The notes under the pieces are model-generated. The model ran no database searches and was not told the origin of the DNA. It worked only from the letters and a program-made list of their open reading frames with translations. 64,000 bases of DNA from Meridianimarinicoccus roseus (lineage in GTDB: Bacteria > Pseudomonadota > Alphaproteobacteria > Rhodobacterales > Rhodobacteraceae), in contig NZ_QGKU01000048.1 in the NCBI RefSeq assembly GCF_003172915.1, positions 124,001-188,000 of the forward strand, given 5' to 3'. This document shows, piece after piece, positions 8,231 to 17,987 of this stretch. Both the position numbers and the translations under genes were made by a program. Every line of letters starts with the position of its first letter. The first letter of the stretch is position 1.

Positions 8231-10135
8231 ATGCCGCACCACCCCGATGATGCCGACACCGCAACCCGGCCGTCCCGCCATAGGCTTGCCGCGCTTCTGG
8301 CGGCTGTACTGGCCGCGTCCGGCACCGGCGGGACCGCCGCGGCGCCTGGGGCGGACTGGATAACCGCGCATGGCATCGCGACCTTCGGTGGGCTGAAATA
8401 CGCGGCCGATTTCGCGCATCTGGACTATGTCAATCCGGAGGCGCCCAAGGGCGGGGAGATGTCGGTCTGGACCTTCGGGTCATTCGACAGCATGAACCCG
8501 TATACGCTGAAGGGCCGTGCGGCGGGGCTTGCCTCCATTTTCTTCGAGACGCTTCTGACCGGCACCGCGGATGAGATCGGCACGGCCTATTGCCTGCTGT
8601 GCGAGACCATCAGTTATCCGCCCGACCGCAGCGAGGTGATCTTCACCCTCCGCGAGGGGGTGGCGTTTTCCGACGGCAGCCCGCTGACCGCACGGGACGT
8701 GGTGTTCTCGTATGAATTGCTGCGCGAGAAGGGCCTGCCGAGTTTCCGCGCGCAGCTGGCGCTGAAGGTGGAAAGCGCCGAGGCGCTGGACGATCGCCGC
8801 GTGCGCTTCGTGTTCAGCGAAGGAATTCCGACGCGCGACCTGATCCAGGACGTGGGCGGCCTGCCGGTGTTCTCGCAGGCCGATTACGAGGCGAACGACC
8901 GCGATTTCGAGGAGAGCACGCTGGAGCCTTTGCTGGGCTCCGGGCCCTACGTCATGGGGCGCATGGATATCGGTCAGACCATCGTCTACGACCGCGACCC
9001 CGACTACTGGGGCGCCGATCTGCCTATCAACCTAGGGCGGTACAATTTCGATCATCTGCGGATCGAGTACTATGCCGATTACAACGCCGCTTTCGAGGGG
9101 TTCAAGGGCGGCAGCTATACCTTCCGCAACGAGGCGAGCTCCAAGATCTGGGCGACCGGATACGACTTTCCCGCCATCGACGAAGGTTATGTCAGGAAGG
9201 AAGAATTGCCCAACGGCGCGAAGGCGACCGGACAGGCCTGGGTGTTCAACCTGCGCCGCCCGCAGTTCCAGGACCCCCGTGTGCGCGAGGCGATCGGGAC
9301 CATGTTCAACTTCGAATGGACCAACGAGACGCTGTTCTACGGGCTTTACGACCGCGTGGACAGCTTCTGGGACAATTCCTATCTTGAACCGGAAGGCCCG
9401 CCCAGCGAGGCGGAACTGGCGATCTTGCGCCCGCTGGTCGAGGACGGGCTGATCGACGAAAGCCTGCTGACCGACCCGCCGTTCAGCCTGCCCGCCAGCG
9501 GCGACCGGCAGCTGGACCGGGGTAACCTGCGCCGCGCCTCCGCGCTGCTGGACGAAGCGGGCTGGATCGTCGGCGACGACGGGTTGCGGCGCAAGGACGG
9601 ACAGACCTTGACCGTCGAGTTCCTGAACGACAGCCAGACCTTCGATCGGGTCATCAATCCCTATGTGGAGAACCTCAAGCGTCTGGGCGTGGATGCCCGC
9701 CACACGCGGGTGGACAACGCGCAGGCCGAGGCGCGCGAACGCCCGCCAGAATACGATTTCGACCTGGTGACGACCTTCATGGCCACGAACTACATCCCCG
9801 GCACGGATCTGCGGCAGTATTTCGGGTCAGAAACCGCCGATGCGGACGTGTTCAACAAGATGGGCCTGCGCGACCCGGCAGTGGACCGGCTGATCGACGT
9901 GGTGCTGGACGCCGAGACCGAAGAGGACCTGCACGCCGCCATCATGGCGCTGGATCGGGTGCTGCGGTCGCTGAAGTTCTGGGTGCCGCAATGGAACAAG
10001 ACCACGCACACGGTCGCGTTCTACGACATGTACGGCCATCCCGAAGAATTGCCGCCCTACGCGCTGGGGAATCTCGATTTCTGGTGGTACGACGCCGAAA
10101 AGGCCGCCGCGCTTGAAGCCGCCGGGGCGCTTTAG
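8231..10135 (+). CDS. yejA: Peptide ABC transporter substrate-binding protein (SBP family 5, YejA-like)
   Basis: Periplasmic binding protein of a YejABEF-type importer, which takes up oligopeptides and microcin C-like compounds in enteric bacteria. The protein of about 634 aa has a signal peptide (MPHHPDDADTATRP...RLAALLAAVLAASGTGG) and the SBP_bac_5 fold: HLDYVNPEAPKGG near the N-terminus, the family signature in ITLREGVAFSDG-like form (FTLREGVAFSDGSPLTARDVV), and a late YDMYGHPEELP segment typical of YejA. ATG 8231 is preceded by GGAGG at about 8220 and is preferred over the upstream in-frame Met at 8186. A possible promoter lies at 8142-8169 (TTGAAT, then CATAGC). First gene of yejABEF, 3 bp before yejB. 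Confidence 0.93.
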   Translation: MPHHPDDADTATRPSRHRLAALLAAVLAASGTGGTAAAPGADWITAHGIATFGGLKYAADFAHLDYVNPEAPKGGEMSVWTFGSFDSMNPYTLKGRAAGLASIFFETLLTGTADEIGTAYCLLCETISYPPDRSEVIFTLREGVAFSDGSPLTARDVVFSYELLREKGLPSFRAQLALKVESAEALDDRRVRFVFSEGIPTRDLIQDVGGLPVFSQADYEANDRDFEESTLEPLLGSGPYVMGRMDIGQTIVYDRDPDYWGADLPINLGRYNFDHLRIEYYADYNAAFEGFKGGSYTFRNEASSKIWATGYDFPAIDEGYVRKEELPNGAKATGQAWVFNLRRPQFQDPRVREAIGTMFNFEWTNETLFYGLYDRVDSFWDNSYLEPEGPPSEAELAILRPLVEDGLIDESLLTDPPFSLPASGDRQLDRGNLRRASALLDEAGWIVGDDGLRRKDGQTLTVEFLNDSQTFDRVINPYVENLKRLGVDARHTRVDNAQAEARERPPEYDFDLVTTFMATNYIPGTDLRQYFGSETADADVFNKMGLRDPAVDRLIDVVLDAETEEDLHAAIMALDRVLRSLKFWVPQWNKTTHTVAFYDMYGHPEELPPYALGNLDFWWYDAEKAAALEAAGAL

Positions 10136-10138
10136 GGC

Positions 10139-11224
10139 ATGGGGGCCTACATCCTGCGCCGCCTGGGGCTGATCGTCCCGACGCTGATCGGCATCATGCT
10201 GATCAACTTCGCCATGATCCAGTTCGTCCCCGGTGGCCCGATCGAGCAGATCATCGCACAGATGGACGGGCAGGGCGACGTCTTCGAAACCGTCGGCGGC
10301 GGCGCGGACGCCGGGGCCGGAGGCGGGGGGGAGACCAGCGACCGCTACACCGGCGCGCGCGGCCTGCCGCCCGAGTTCATCGCCGAGCTGGAAGCGCAGT
10401 TCGGCTTCGACAAGCCCGCCTGGCAGCGCTTTCTGACCATGCTGTGGGACTATGCACGCTTCGATTTCGGGGAAAGCTATTTCCGCTCGATATCGGTCGT
10501 GGATCTGGTGATCGAGAAGTTGCCAGTGTCGATCAGTCTCGGGTTGTGGTCCACGCTGATCGCTTACCTGGTGTCAATCCCGCTCGGCATCCGCAAGGCA
10601 GTGCATGACGGATCGAAATTCGACACATGGACCTCGGGGCTGATCATCGTCGGCTACGCGATCCCGGGGTTCCTTTTCGGCATCCTGTTGCTGGTGCTCT
10701 TCGCGGGCGGATCGTACTTCCAGATATTTCCGCTGCGCGGTCTTGCCTCGGACAACTGGGACGAACTGAGCGCATTGGGGAAGGTGGCGGATTACTTCTG
10801 GCACATCACGCTGCCTGTGCTCGCCTCCACCATATCGGCCTTCGCGACGCTGACGCTGCTGACGAAAAACAGCTTCCTCGACGAGATCAAGAAGCAATAC
10901 GTGATGACCGCCAAGGCGAAGGGCCTGACAGAAAGCCGCGTTCTGTACGGCCATGTGTTCCGCAACGCGATGCTGATCGTGATCGCGGGCTTCCCGGCGG
11001 TGTTCGTGTCCGTGTTCTTCGGCGGATCGCTGATCATCGAGACGATCTTCTCGCTTGATGGGCTGGGGCGGCTCGGGTTCGAGGCGGCGGTGAGCCGCGA
11101 CTACCCGGTGATCTTCGGCACGCTCTACGTTTTCGGGCTGATCGGGCTGCTGATGGGGCTGGTGTCGGACCTGATGTATGTCTGGATCGACCCGCGCATC
11201 GACTTCGAGACACGGGAGACCTGA
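10139..11224 (+). CDS. yejB: Microcin C / peptide ABC transporter permease YejB
   Basis: Inner-membrane permease. The 361-aa protein opens with a long helix ([23 protein letters not shown]), then the YejB-specific loop rich in Gly and Ala (residues 40-75) ending in an [21 protein letters not shown] segment, then five more helices and the EAA loop ([24 protein letters not shown]). Typical length. It begins 3 bp after yejA and is followed after 1 bp by yejE, so the operon is tight. Confidence 0.95.
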   Translation: MGAYILRRLGLIVPTLIGIMLINFAMIQFVPGGPIEQIIAQMDGQGDVFETVGGGADAGAGGGGETSDRYTGARGLPPEFIAELEAQFGFDKPAWQRFLTMLWDYARFDFGESYFRSISVVDLVIEKLPVSISLGLWSTLIAYLVSIPLGIRKAVHDGSKFDTWTSGLIIVGYAIPGFLFGILLLVLFAGGSYFQIFPLRGLASDNWDELSALGKVADYFWHITLPVLASTISAFATLTLLTKNSFLDEIKKQYVMTAKAKGLTESRVLYGHVFRNAMLIVIAGFPAVFVSVFFGGSLIIETIFSLDGLGRLGFEAAVSRDYPVIFGTLYVFGLIGLLMGLVSDLMYVWIDPRIDFETRET

Positions 11225-11225
11225 G

Positions 11226-12380
11226 ATGGCGCTGGCCGAGCATCCCGCCGACATTCCCGCCGTGCGGCCGTCGCGCCTGTCGCCGCTGAACCAGCGGCGC
11301 TGGCGCAACTTCCGGGCGAACGGGCGAGCCTACTGGTCGCTGATCGTGTTCTCGCTGCTGTTCGGCCTGTCGTTGTTCGCGGAGTTCATCGCGAACGACA
11401 AGCCGATCCTGGTGCAGTATCGCGGGGAGTATTTCACGCCGATCTTCAACTTCTACCCCGAAACGGCCTTCGGCGGCGATTTCGCCACCGAGGCGATCTA
11501 TCGCGATGTCGAGGTGCGCTGCCTGATCGTTTCGGGCGGGCTGGAGGATTGCTGGGACGACCCCGAGGGGGTGATCGCACAGGTTGAGGACACAGGCGCC
11601 TTCGACGGTGCGGACGTGGAGCGCGGCTGGCTGATATGGCCGCTGATCCCGTTCAGCTATGACACGATCAACGACATCGAGGGCACGGCCCCGTCGGCGC
11701 CGGATGGCACGCACTGGCTTGGCACCGACGACACGGCGCGCGACGTGCTGGCTCGGGTCATCTACGGCTTCCGCCTTTCGGTGCTGTTTGCGCTGGTGGT
11801 CACGGCGCTCACATCGGTGATCGGCGTTGCGGCGGGGGCGGTGCAGGGCTATTTCGGCGGCTGGGTGGACCTGATCTTCCAGCGCGTGATCGAACTGTGG
11901 GGCGCGACACCGAGCCTTTACATCATCATCATCGTCGCGGCGATTTTCCAGATGGATTTCTGGCTGCTGGTATTCCTGATGACACTGTTCGGCTGGACCG
12001 CGCTGGTGGGTGTGGTGCGCGCCGAGTTCCTGCGTGCGCGCAACTTCGAATATGTCCGCGCGGCCCGCGCGCTGGGGGTCGGCAACGCGACCATCATGTT
12101 CCGCCATGTGCTGCCGAACGCGATGGTGGCGACGCTGACCATGCTTCCCTTCGTCATCACCGGCACGCTGGGCAGCCTTGCTGCGCTGGATTTCCTCGGG
12201 TTCGGGCTGCCGTCCTCGGCCCCGTCGCTTGGTGAACTGACCTTGCAGGCCAAGCAGAACCTGCAGGCGCCGTGGCTGGGCTTCACCGCCTTCTTCACCT
12301 TCGCGATCATGCTGTCGCTGCTGGTGTTCATCTTCGAGGGCGTGCGCGACGCCTTCGATCCGCGAAAGACGTTCCAATGA
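11226..12380 (+). CDS. yejE: Microcin C / peptide ABC transporter permease YejE
   Basis: Second permease of the importer, 384 aa. The N-terminal tail has LSPLNQRRWRNFRANGRAYW before the first helix, the hallmark of YejE. A large extracytoplasmic insert (about residues 60-165, including GTDDTARDVLARVIYGFRLS) precedes the core helices and the EAA loop (FLRARNFEYVRAARALGVGN). The start at 11226 follows the yejB stop by 1 bp; an in-frame upstream Met at 11178 lies inside yejB and is rejected. It ends in ATGA overlap with yejF. Confidence 0.95.
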   Translation: MALAEHPADIPAVRPSRLSPLNQRRWRNFRANGRAYWSLIVFSLLFGLSLFAEFIANDKPILVQYRGEYFTPIFNFYPETAFGGDFATEAIYRDVEVRCLIVSGGLEDCWDDPEGVIAQVEDTGAFDGADVERGWLIWPLIPFSYDTINDIEGTAPSAPDGTHWLGTDDTARDVLARVIYGFRLSVLFALVVTALTSVIGVAAGAVQGYFGGWVDLIFQRVIELWGATPSLYIIIIVAAIFQMDFWLLVFLMTLFGWTALVGVVRAEFLRARNFEYVRAARALGVGNATIMFRHVLPNAMVATLTMLPFVITGTLGSLAALDFLGFGLPSSAPSLGELTLQAKQNLQAPWLGFTAFFTFAIMLSLLVFIFEGVRDAFDPRKTFQ

Positions 12381-14020
12381 CCCAGCACGTGCTCAGCGTC
12401 GAAAATCTCGATGTGCGGTTCAGCCAGGACGGCAAGACGGTTCATGCCGTGCGTGGGGTCAGCTTCACGGTGGGCGCGGGCGAAACCGTGGCGCTGGTCG
12501 GCGAAAGCGGGTCGGGCAAGTCCGTCACCGCGCTGAGCACCGTGTCGCTGTTGCCGGGCAATGCCACTGTCGCGGGATCGGTGAAGTTCGGCGAGCGCGA
12601 GATGGTCAACGCTCCGGAGGCGCGGCTGCGCGACATTCGCGGCAACGACATAAGCTTCATCTTCCAGGAGCCGATGACCAGCCTGAACCCGCTGCACACG
12701 CTGGAAAAGCAGATCGGCGAAAGCCTGAAGCTGCACCAGGGTCTGACCGGCGACAAGGCGCGCGCGCGGATCATCGACCTTCTGGAAAAGGTCGGTATCC
12801 GCGAGGCGGAAAGCCGTCTGGGAGCCTATCCGCACCAGTTGTCGGGCGGGCAGCGCCAGCGCGTCATGATCGCCATGGCACTGGCCAACGGACCCGAGCT
12901 GCTGGTCGCGGACGAGCCGACGACCGCGCTCGACGTGACGATCCAGGCTCAGATCCTGGACCTGCTGCAGCGACTGAAGGACGAGGAGGGGATGAGCCTT
13001 CTGTTCATCACCCACGACCTTGGCATCGTGCGCCGTTTCGCGGACCGGGTCTGCGTGATGAAGGACGGCGCCATCGTGGAACAGGGCCGCACCGAGGAGG
13101 TGTTCGCGAACCCGCAGCACGCCTATACGCGGATGCTGCTGGAGGCGGAGCCGACCGGCCGGCCGGACCCGGTGCCCGAGGCCGCCGAGAATGTCATCGA
13201 CTGCACTGACCTGCGGGTGTGGTTTCCGATAACGCGGGGTATCCTGCGCCGCACCGTGGGTCATGTGAAGGCGGTGAACGCGGCCACCTTGACCGTGCGG
13301 TCGGGCGAGACGCTCGGCATCGTGGGCGAGTCGGGGTCTGGCAAGACCACGCTGGCGCTCGCGCTGATGCGGCTCGTCGGATCGGAAGGGCCGATCGTGT
13401 TCCAGGGAAGCGACATCCAGGGTGCGAAGTCCAAGGCGTTGCGCCCGGTGCGGCGCCACATGCAGATCGTGTTCCAGGACCCGTTCGGGTCGCTCAGCCC
13501 GCGGATGAACGTGGGCCAGATCATCGCCGAGGGGCTGGGCGTGCACGGTGTGCCGGACGGGCGCGCGCCGCAGGACCTGGTGGCCGAGATGCTGAGCGAG
13601 GTCGGGCTCGATCCGGCGATGGCGGACCGCTATCCGCACGAGTTTTCGGGCGGCCAGCGACAGCGCATCGCCATCGCGCGCGCGATGATCCTGCGCCCGC
13701 GCCTTGTTGTGCTGGACGAGCCGACCAGCGCGCTGGACATGACGGTTCAGGTGCAGATCGTCGACCTGCTGCGCGGGCTTCAGCGGAAATACGGTCTGGC
13801 CTACCTGTTCATCAGCCACGATCTGCGGGTGGTGCGCGCCATGGCCCACAAGGTGATCGTGATGAAACAGGGCGACATCGTGGAGTCGGGCAGCGGTACC
13901 GAGATATTCGAGGCGCCCAAGACAGAGTACACGCGCGCGCTGCTGGCCGCCGCGCTGAACATCACGCCCGATGCGGAGGGCGGCAGCGTCGTGGTGCCGC
14001 TGCGGCGGCGCGGCGGCTGA
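12377..14020 (+). CDS. yejF: Peptide ABC transporter ATP-binding protein YejF (two ATPase domains)
   Basis: Duplicated ATPase that energises YejBE. The 547-aa protein has two complete ABC domains: Walker A GESGSGKS near residue 40 with LSGGQRQR and Walker [13 protein letters not shown], then a second Walker A GESGSGKT near residue 320 with FSGGQRQR and [12 protein letters not shown]. Each half ends with the oligopeptide-ATPase C-terminal extension ([23 protein letters not shown]). The start overlaps the yejE stop as ATGA. Last gene of the operon; no T-tailed terminator is obvious downstream. Confidence 0.96.
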   Translation: MTQHVLSVENLDVRFSQDGKTVHAVRGVSFTVGAGETVALVGESGSGKSVTALSTVSLLPGNATVAGSVKFGEREMVNAPEARLRDIRGNDISFIFQEPMTSLNPLHTLEKQIGESLKLHQGLTGDKARARIIDLLEKVGIREAESRLGAYPHQLSGGQRQRVMIAMALANGPELLVADEPTTALDVTIQAQILDLLQRLKDEEGMSLLFITHDLGIVRRFADRVCVMKDGAIVEQGRTEEVFANPQHAYTRMLLEAEPTGRPDPVPEAAENVIDCTDLRVWFPITRGILRRTVGHVKAVNAATLTVRSGETLGIVGESGSGKTTLALALMRLVGSEGPIVFQGSDIQGAKSKALRPVRRHMQIVFQDPFGSLSPRMNVGQIIAEGLGVHGVPDGRAPQDLVAEMLSEVGLDPAMADRYPHEFSGGQRQRIAIARAMILRPRLVVLDEPTSALDMTVQVQIVDLLRGLQRKYGLAYLFISHDLRVVRAMAHKVIVMKQGDIVESGSGTEIFEAPKTEYTRALLAAALNITPDAEGGSVVVPLRRRGG

Positions 14021-14103
14021 CGAGCGCGCGGCCGCCCCACACGGGTCTTTGATGACGTTGGGTAATATGTTAACCTTTCAGCGGTTCACACTGGGAGGTA
14101 TTC

Positions 14104-14820
14104 ATGAGGACGTCATTTCTTGCCAGCGGCTTTGCCGCAGCGCTTGCCGCCGGGGGCGCTTCGGCGGCGCCCGTGCTGCAGGATCTCACCACATGGCTGA
14201 GCGCCCCGGAGCCCGAGACGGAGCTTCAGAGCGGGGGTATAAACGTGACGCCCCAGTCGGTTGACATGGGAGGGAACGGGTACAGGGCCTATGTCTCTCC
14301 GGTCCCGGTTGTCGGCGACTGGGTGATGGCCGGACAAATGCGCGCCTATTCCGATGACGACACGATGGGCCTGGTGCTGAGTTACGGCGACGGCAGCAAC
14401 AACATCCGCATCGGATGGGAAGGCGGCGGCGACTGGGAAAGCGAGGTCAGCCCCTTCGCAAACGGTGTCTGGATCGTAGAGGAAACCGGCGGCGTCGCGG
14501 CTACCATCTTCGAGGACGCAGCGAATTTCTGGTCGCTCAACGTCGTTTATGATTTCGAGGTGTCCAGCATCGGCGGCATCCTGAGCTTCAGCTTCGCCGA
14601 TTCAGCCAATCCGGGCGTGGCCGTCGCGTCGGGGCAGGCGACCCCCGGTCGCAGCACGGACGGCCAGGTCGGCGTCTACAACGGCAGCAACAACACGGTC
14701 TTCTCGAACATAACGATAGACCGCGCGCCGTCCACAACGGTGGTGCCGCTTCCGGCGGGCCTGCCGCTGCTGACGGCGGGGCTGCTGGGGCTTGCGGCGT
14801 TCCGTCGCCGTGGCGGCTGA
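14104..14820 (+). CDS. VPLPA-CTERM sorting-domain secreted protein
   Basis: A 238-aa exported protein. Signal peptide: MRTSFLASGFAAALAAGGASA, cut before APV. The middle is beta-rich and acidic (residues 25-210), with a WLSAPEPETELQSGG start, repeated NGS/SNN stretches and no cysteines seen; it may be a concanavalin-like or LPXTG-independent surface domain, but I do not recognise it. The tail is a canonical sorting signal: VPLPAGLPLLTAGLLGLAAF followed by RRRGG, that is motif, hydrophobic helix, arginine cluster. Such tails are handled by exosortase-type proteins, none of which is in the window. SD GGAGGT sits 5-10 bp before ATG 14104. Single gene, with a 3' end convergent with hemN. Confidence 0.88.
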   Translation: MRTSFLASGFAAALAAGGASAAPVLQDLTTWLSAPEPETELQSGGINVTPQSVDMGGNGYRAYVSPVPVVGDWVMAGQMRAYSDDDTMGLVLSYGDGSNNIRIGWEGGGDWESEVSPFANGVWIVEETGGVAATIFEDAANFWSLNVVYDFEVSSIGGILSFSFADSANPGVAVASGQATPGRSTDGQVGVYNGSNNTVFSNITIDRAPSTTVVPLPAGLPLLTAGLLGLAAFRRRGG

Positions 14821-14861
14821 GCGGGTTCGGCCGCGTCTCGTCATGACGTTGAGTTGCGTGC

Positions 14862-14883
14862 CGCCCCGTCCGTCGGCGGGGCG
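14862..14883. terminator. Hairpin between convergent VPLPA-CTERM gene and hemN
   Basis: Inverted repeat CGCCCCG (14862-14868) and CGGGGCG (14877-14883) with an 8-nt loop in the 68-bp gap between two convergent genes. No T-tract on either strand; it could act bidirectionally. Confidence 0.35.
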
Positions 14884-14888
14884 CGCGT

Positions 14889-16244
14889 TCACACGGCGGA
14901 GGAATGTCCGCTTGCAGCCATTTCGTAGGCGTCGAAGCTGCGCGCGATCATGCGGGTCAGCGGGCGGCCTTCCGGGCGAATCTCGAACCCGCGAGGGGTG
15001 AGTTGCACGAAGCCTGCGAACTGGTCCAGTGCATCACGGTAAAGATCGGCCACTGCGCCCTGCGACAGTCCGAACCGCCCGGTCAATTCCGACGTCTCGA
15101 CCCGGAAGTCGCACATCAGCGCCTCGATCACGCGGGCGCGCAGCAGGTCGTCACCGCGGAACGCGTGACCCCGCGCCACAGCGAACCCGCCCGCGCGGAT
15201 GCGTTTGGTGTAGTCGCCGGTGGAGCCTGAATTCTGCGCGAAACCCTGGGGAAAGCGCGAGATCGACGAAGCCCCGAGCCCGACCAGCGCCGCGGCGGTG
15301 TCGTCGGTATAGCCCTGGAAGTTACGCCGCAGCCGCCCTTCGCGCTGCGCCCGTGCCAGACCGTCTTCGGGCCGGGCGAAATGGTCGATGCCGATGGCGT
15401 CGTACCCATCCCAGTCGAACAACTCTTGCGCGACATTGAACAGGGCCAGCCGCTCTTGCGGGGTCGGCAGCGCGTCGGACGGAATCATCGCCTGCCGCCG
15501 CGCCATCCACGGCACATGGGCATAGCCGTAAAGCGCAACCCGGTCGGGGCTGAGCGACAGCAACCGCAGCACGCTGTCGGCGATCTTTTCCGAGGTCTGG
15601 TGCGGTAGCCCGTAGAGGATGTCGGCATTCAGGCTGGCGATGCCGCGATCGCGCAGATCCTCGACCACGCGGCGGGTGATGTCGTAGGGCTGGATCCGGC
15701 CGATGGTGGCCTGGATATCCGGGTCGAAATCCTGGATTCCGATGCTGGCGCGTGTCATGCCCGCCGCGACCAGCGCATCGAGCCGCTGGGTGTCGATCTC
15801 GTTCGGGTCGATCTCGACCGAGAACTCGCCGCCCTCGGCCATCGGGGCCACGTCGAACAGCCTGTCCGCCAGTGCGCGCATCATGTCGGGCGACAGCAGG
15901 GTGGGCGTGCCCCCGCCCCAGTGCAGCCGCGACAGCCGCACGCCGGGCGCAAGATGCGCCTTCAGCAGCGCGATCTCGGTCTCCAGCGTCGTGAGATAGG
16001 CTTGTACGGTGGCAAGGTTGCTGGTGCCCTGGGTGCGGCAGGCGCAGAACCAGCACAAGCGGCGGCAGAAGGGGACATGAACGTAAAGCGAAATCTCGCT
16101 TCCCGCCGGGATCGCGCCGATCCAGCGTTGCATGTCGGCGGCCCCGACGGTCGCCGTGAATTGCGGCGAGGTCGGGTAGCTGGTGTACCGGGGCACCCGG
16201 CTGTCAAAAAGTCCCAGCTTGGAGAGTTGAGTTGATGTGTCCAT
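14889..16244 (-). CDS. hemN: Oxygen-independent coproporphyrinogen III oxidase
   Basis: Radical-SAM enzyme that decarboxylates coproporphyrinogen III without O2, needed for heme (and bacteriochlorophyll, if made) in low oxygen. The 451-aa protein starts MDTSTQLSKLGLFDSRVPRY; the 4Fe-4S/SAM site is CRRLCWFCAC near residue 56 (Cx3Cx2CxC), followed by LHWGGGTPT. The C-terminal HemN domain contains a SISRFPQGFAQN segment. In-frame Mets at 16256 and 16280 are possible starts, but the family begins at the one used. No SD precedes it. It is divergent from fnrL, with a perfect FNR box centred about 42 bp upstream of the start, so FnrL control is very likely. Confidence 0.93.
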   Translation of the reverse strand: MDTSTQLSKLGLFDSRVPRYTSYPTSPQFTATVGAADMQRWIGAIPAGSEISLYVHVPFCRRLCWFCACRTQGTSNLATVQAYLTTLETEIALLKAHLAPGVRLSRLHWGGGTPTLLSPDMMRALADRLFDVAPMAEGGEFSVEIDPNEIDTQRLDALVAAGMTRASIGIQDFDPDIQATIGRIQPYDITRRVVEDLRDRGIASLNADILYGLPHQTSEKIADSVLRLLSLSPDRVALYGYAHVPWMARRQAMIPSDALPTPQERLALFNVAQELFDWDGYDAIGIDHFARPEDGLARAQREGRLRRNFQGYTDDTAAALVGLGASSISRFPQGFAQNSGSTGDYTKRIRAGGFAVARGHAFRGDDLLRARVIEALMCDFRVETSELTGRFGLSQGAVADLYRDALDQFAGFVQLTPRGFEIRPEGRPLTRMIARSFDAYEMAASGHSSAV

Positions 16245-16268
16245 GAGCGTAAACATGCGGGTGCCAAC

Positions 16269-16280
16269 ATGTCCTGACAT
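16269..16280. promoter_or_regulatory. Second palindrome (ATGTC-CT-GACAT) abutting the FNR box
   Basis: Perfect 5-bp-arm inverted repeat ATGTC/GACAT around a 2-nt centre, sharing its last base with the FNR box in the hemN-fnrL intergenic region. It may be a second operator or just part of hemN leader DNA. No regulator can be named from sequence. Confidence 0.4.
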
Positions 16281-16293
16281 TGATCCGGATCAA
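16280..16293. promoter_or_regulatory. FNR box (anaerobox) between hemN and fnrL
   Basis: TTGATCCGGATCAA, a full match to the FNR consensus TTGAT-N4-ATCAA and a perfect palindrome. It lies 12 bp upstream of the fnrL ATG and its centre is about 42 bp upstream of the hemN ATG. The position suits activation of hemN and repression (autoregulation) of fnrL; the regulatory sense is inference. Confidence 0.9.
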
Positions 16294-16305
16294 CTGGATG
16301 AAGAA

Positions 16306-17055
16306 ATGAGCTTCCAAACTGCGGCCGCTGCCGCGTCAATCAAATGCGGTGACTGCCCGATCCGGCACCGTGCCGTCTGTTCGCGCTGCGAGACGGATGA
16401 ATTGCGCGAACTGGACGGGCTGAAATACTACCGCACCATCGAGGCGGGGCAGACCATCGTGTGGTCAGGCGACGAGATGGATTTCGTCGCCTCGCTTGTC
16501 AGCGGCATCGCGACCCTGTCCCAGACGATGGAGGACGGGCGCACGCAGATGGTCGGGCTTTTGCTGCCGTCGGATTTCGTAGGGCGGCCCGGACGGGCCG
16601 AGGCGGCCTATGACGTGACCGCGACGACCGACGTAACGTTGTGCTGTTTCCGCAAGAAGCCGTTCGAGGCGCTGATGATGCGCACTCCGCATATCGGCCA
16701 GCGCCTGCTCGAGATGACACTGGACGAGCTGGACGCCGCTCGCGAATGGATGCTGCTGCTGGGCCGCAAGACCGCGCGCGAGAAGATCGCGACGCTGCTT
16801 GCCATCATCATCCGGCGCGATGCGTCGCTTCACTTGCAGGCTGATGGCGGGGCGCTGGAGTTCGATCTGCCGCTGACCCGCGAGGCGATGGCCGACTATC
16901 TTGGCCTGACGCTGGAAACCGTGAGTCGCCAGATTTCCGCGCTGAAGCGCGAGGGGGTGATCGAATTGCGCGGCAAGCGCCATATCGTGATCCCCGATCT
17001 CGACCGCCTGATCGAGGAAACCGGCGACGACTCAGACGGCGGCGTGCTGACCTGA
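16306..17055 (+). CDS. fnrL: Crp/Fnr-family oxygen-sensing regulator FnrL
   Basis: Master regulator of low-oxygen growth in Rhodobacterales; dimerises and binds DNA when its [4Fe-4S] cluster is intact. The 249-aa protein (ATG 16306) matches FnrL length. Cluster ligand candidates are Cys14, Cys17 and Cys25 or Cys28 in CGDCPIRHRAVCSRC, plus Cys113/114 in TLCCF. A cAMP-binding-type beta roll follows, then the helix-turn-helix with LGLTLETVSRQISALK, whose Glu, Ser and Arg are the residues that read TTGAT in FNR. Mets at 16237, 16243 and 16255 would place the FNR box inside the gene and are rejected. Divergent from hemN; convergent with the Usp gene. Confidence 0.95.
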   Translation: MSFQTAAAAASIKCGDCPIRHRAVCSRCETDELRELDGLKYYRTIEAGQTIVWSGDEMDFVASLVSGIATLSQTMEDGRTQMVGLLLPSDFVGRPGRAEAAYDVTATTDVTLCCFRKKPFEALMMRTPHIGQRLLEMTLDELDAAREWMLLLGRKTAREKIATLLAIIIRRDASLHLQADGGALEFDLPLTREAMADYLGLTLETVSRQISALKREGVIELRGKRHIVIPDLDRLIEETGDDSDGGVLT

Positions 17056-17147
17056 CTTGCGGGCGGTCTTGCACCGGCGAACGCCCGGGCGGATCAGGCG
17101 CGCACCCGCAAAGGTCCTGACTTCTGGTCGGCGTGTGGGCCGTCCGG

Positions 17148-17987
17148 TCAGTGCGCCATCAGCAGCGGCACCCGTGCCCGTGACATCAACTCCCGCGTGG
17201 CCCCGCCAAGGATCGCCTCGCGGAAGCGCGAATGACCATAGGCGCCGGTCACCAGCAGGTCAGCGTCCTGTCCTTCGACATGGTCCATAAGCACGTCCGA
17301 CACGCGCGGCTTGGTCTTGGGCAGCAGGGCGACCTCGGCCCGGATGCCGTGCCGGTCCAGCATCGTGCACAGGCGCTGGCCCGGCGCGGACTGGTCGGCG
17401 GCCCGCAGAGGCGGGTCGATCATCGCCACGCTGGCCGATCCGGCGAGCTTGAGGGCGGGCAGGGCGGCGCGCACCGCGCTCATCGCTTCCACGCCGCTGT
17501 TCCAGCCGACCACTGCGCGTCGGGGAAACTCGGGGGACAGCTCCGCAGCTGGCAGCAACAGCACGGGCGACTGCCCGGCGAACAGCGCCGCTTCCACGAT
17601 CGCCACCGCCGCGTCGCCGCCGAGATCGCCCAGCGGCAGCGGCTGCACCACGAGATCGGAGAACATCGCCGCGCGGGCGACCACCTCGGTCAGCACGCCG
17701 AACTGCGTCACCATCGCCTGCGCGCTCCAGCGAACGTCCTCGGCAACGACGGCGGCTTCGGCCGCTGACTGCAGCGCCTCCGCCTTTTCGCGGGCCATGG
17801 CGATGCTGGTCTGTTGCAGCACCGCGTCGGCGCCGGCGAAGTAATAGCCTACCTGAACCTCGTCGATGCCGAGGCACAGTATGTCGAGATGCGCGTCCAG
17901 CCGCCGGGCAAGCTGCGCGCCTGCGGCAATCTGTGCCGCGCAGGCTTCGGAACTGTAGATGACCGTGAGCAACGTCCTGTAGGGCAT
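17148..17987 (-). CDS. Universal stress protein with tandem Usp domains
   Basis: A 279-aa protein made of two UspA-like halves: first about residues 1-140 (MPYRTLLTVIYSSEACAA), second about 155-279 ending DADLLVTGAYGHSRFREAILGGATRELMSRARVPLLMAH. The second half has the ATP-binding pattern G-2x-G-9x-G-(S/T) in GAYGHSRFREAILGGATRE. The gene lies between fnrL and ccoN in many Rhodobacterales. The in-frame upstream Met (18038) is rejected because the Usp fold starts at 17987. It shares a 213-bp divergent promoter region with ccoN, including an FNR box at 18066-18079, so co-regulation is plausible. Confidence 0.9.
   Translation of the reverse strand: MPYRTLLTVIYSSEACAAQIAAGAQLARRLDAHLDILCLGIDEVQVGYYFAGADAVLQQTSIAMAREKAEALQSAAEAAVVAEDVRWSAQAMVTQFGVLTEVVARAAMFSDLVVQPLPLGDLGGDAAVAIVEAALFAGQSPVLLLPAAELSPEFPRRAVVGWNSGVEAMSAVRAALPALKLAGSASVAMIDPPLRAADQSAPGQRLCTMLDRHGIRAEVALLPKTKPRVSDVLMDHVEGQDADLLVTGAYGHSRFREAILGGATRELMSRARVPLLMAH

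Noticed and set aside
11918-13849. 643-codon minus frame opposite yejE/yejF
   Set aside because: Shadow frame, no start signal, and real proteins lie on the other strand.
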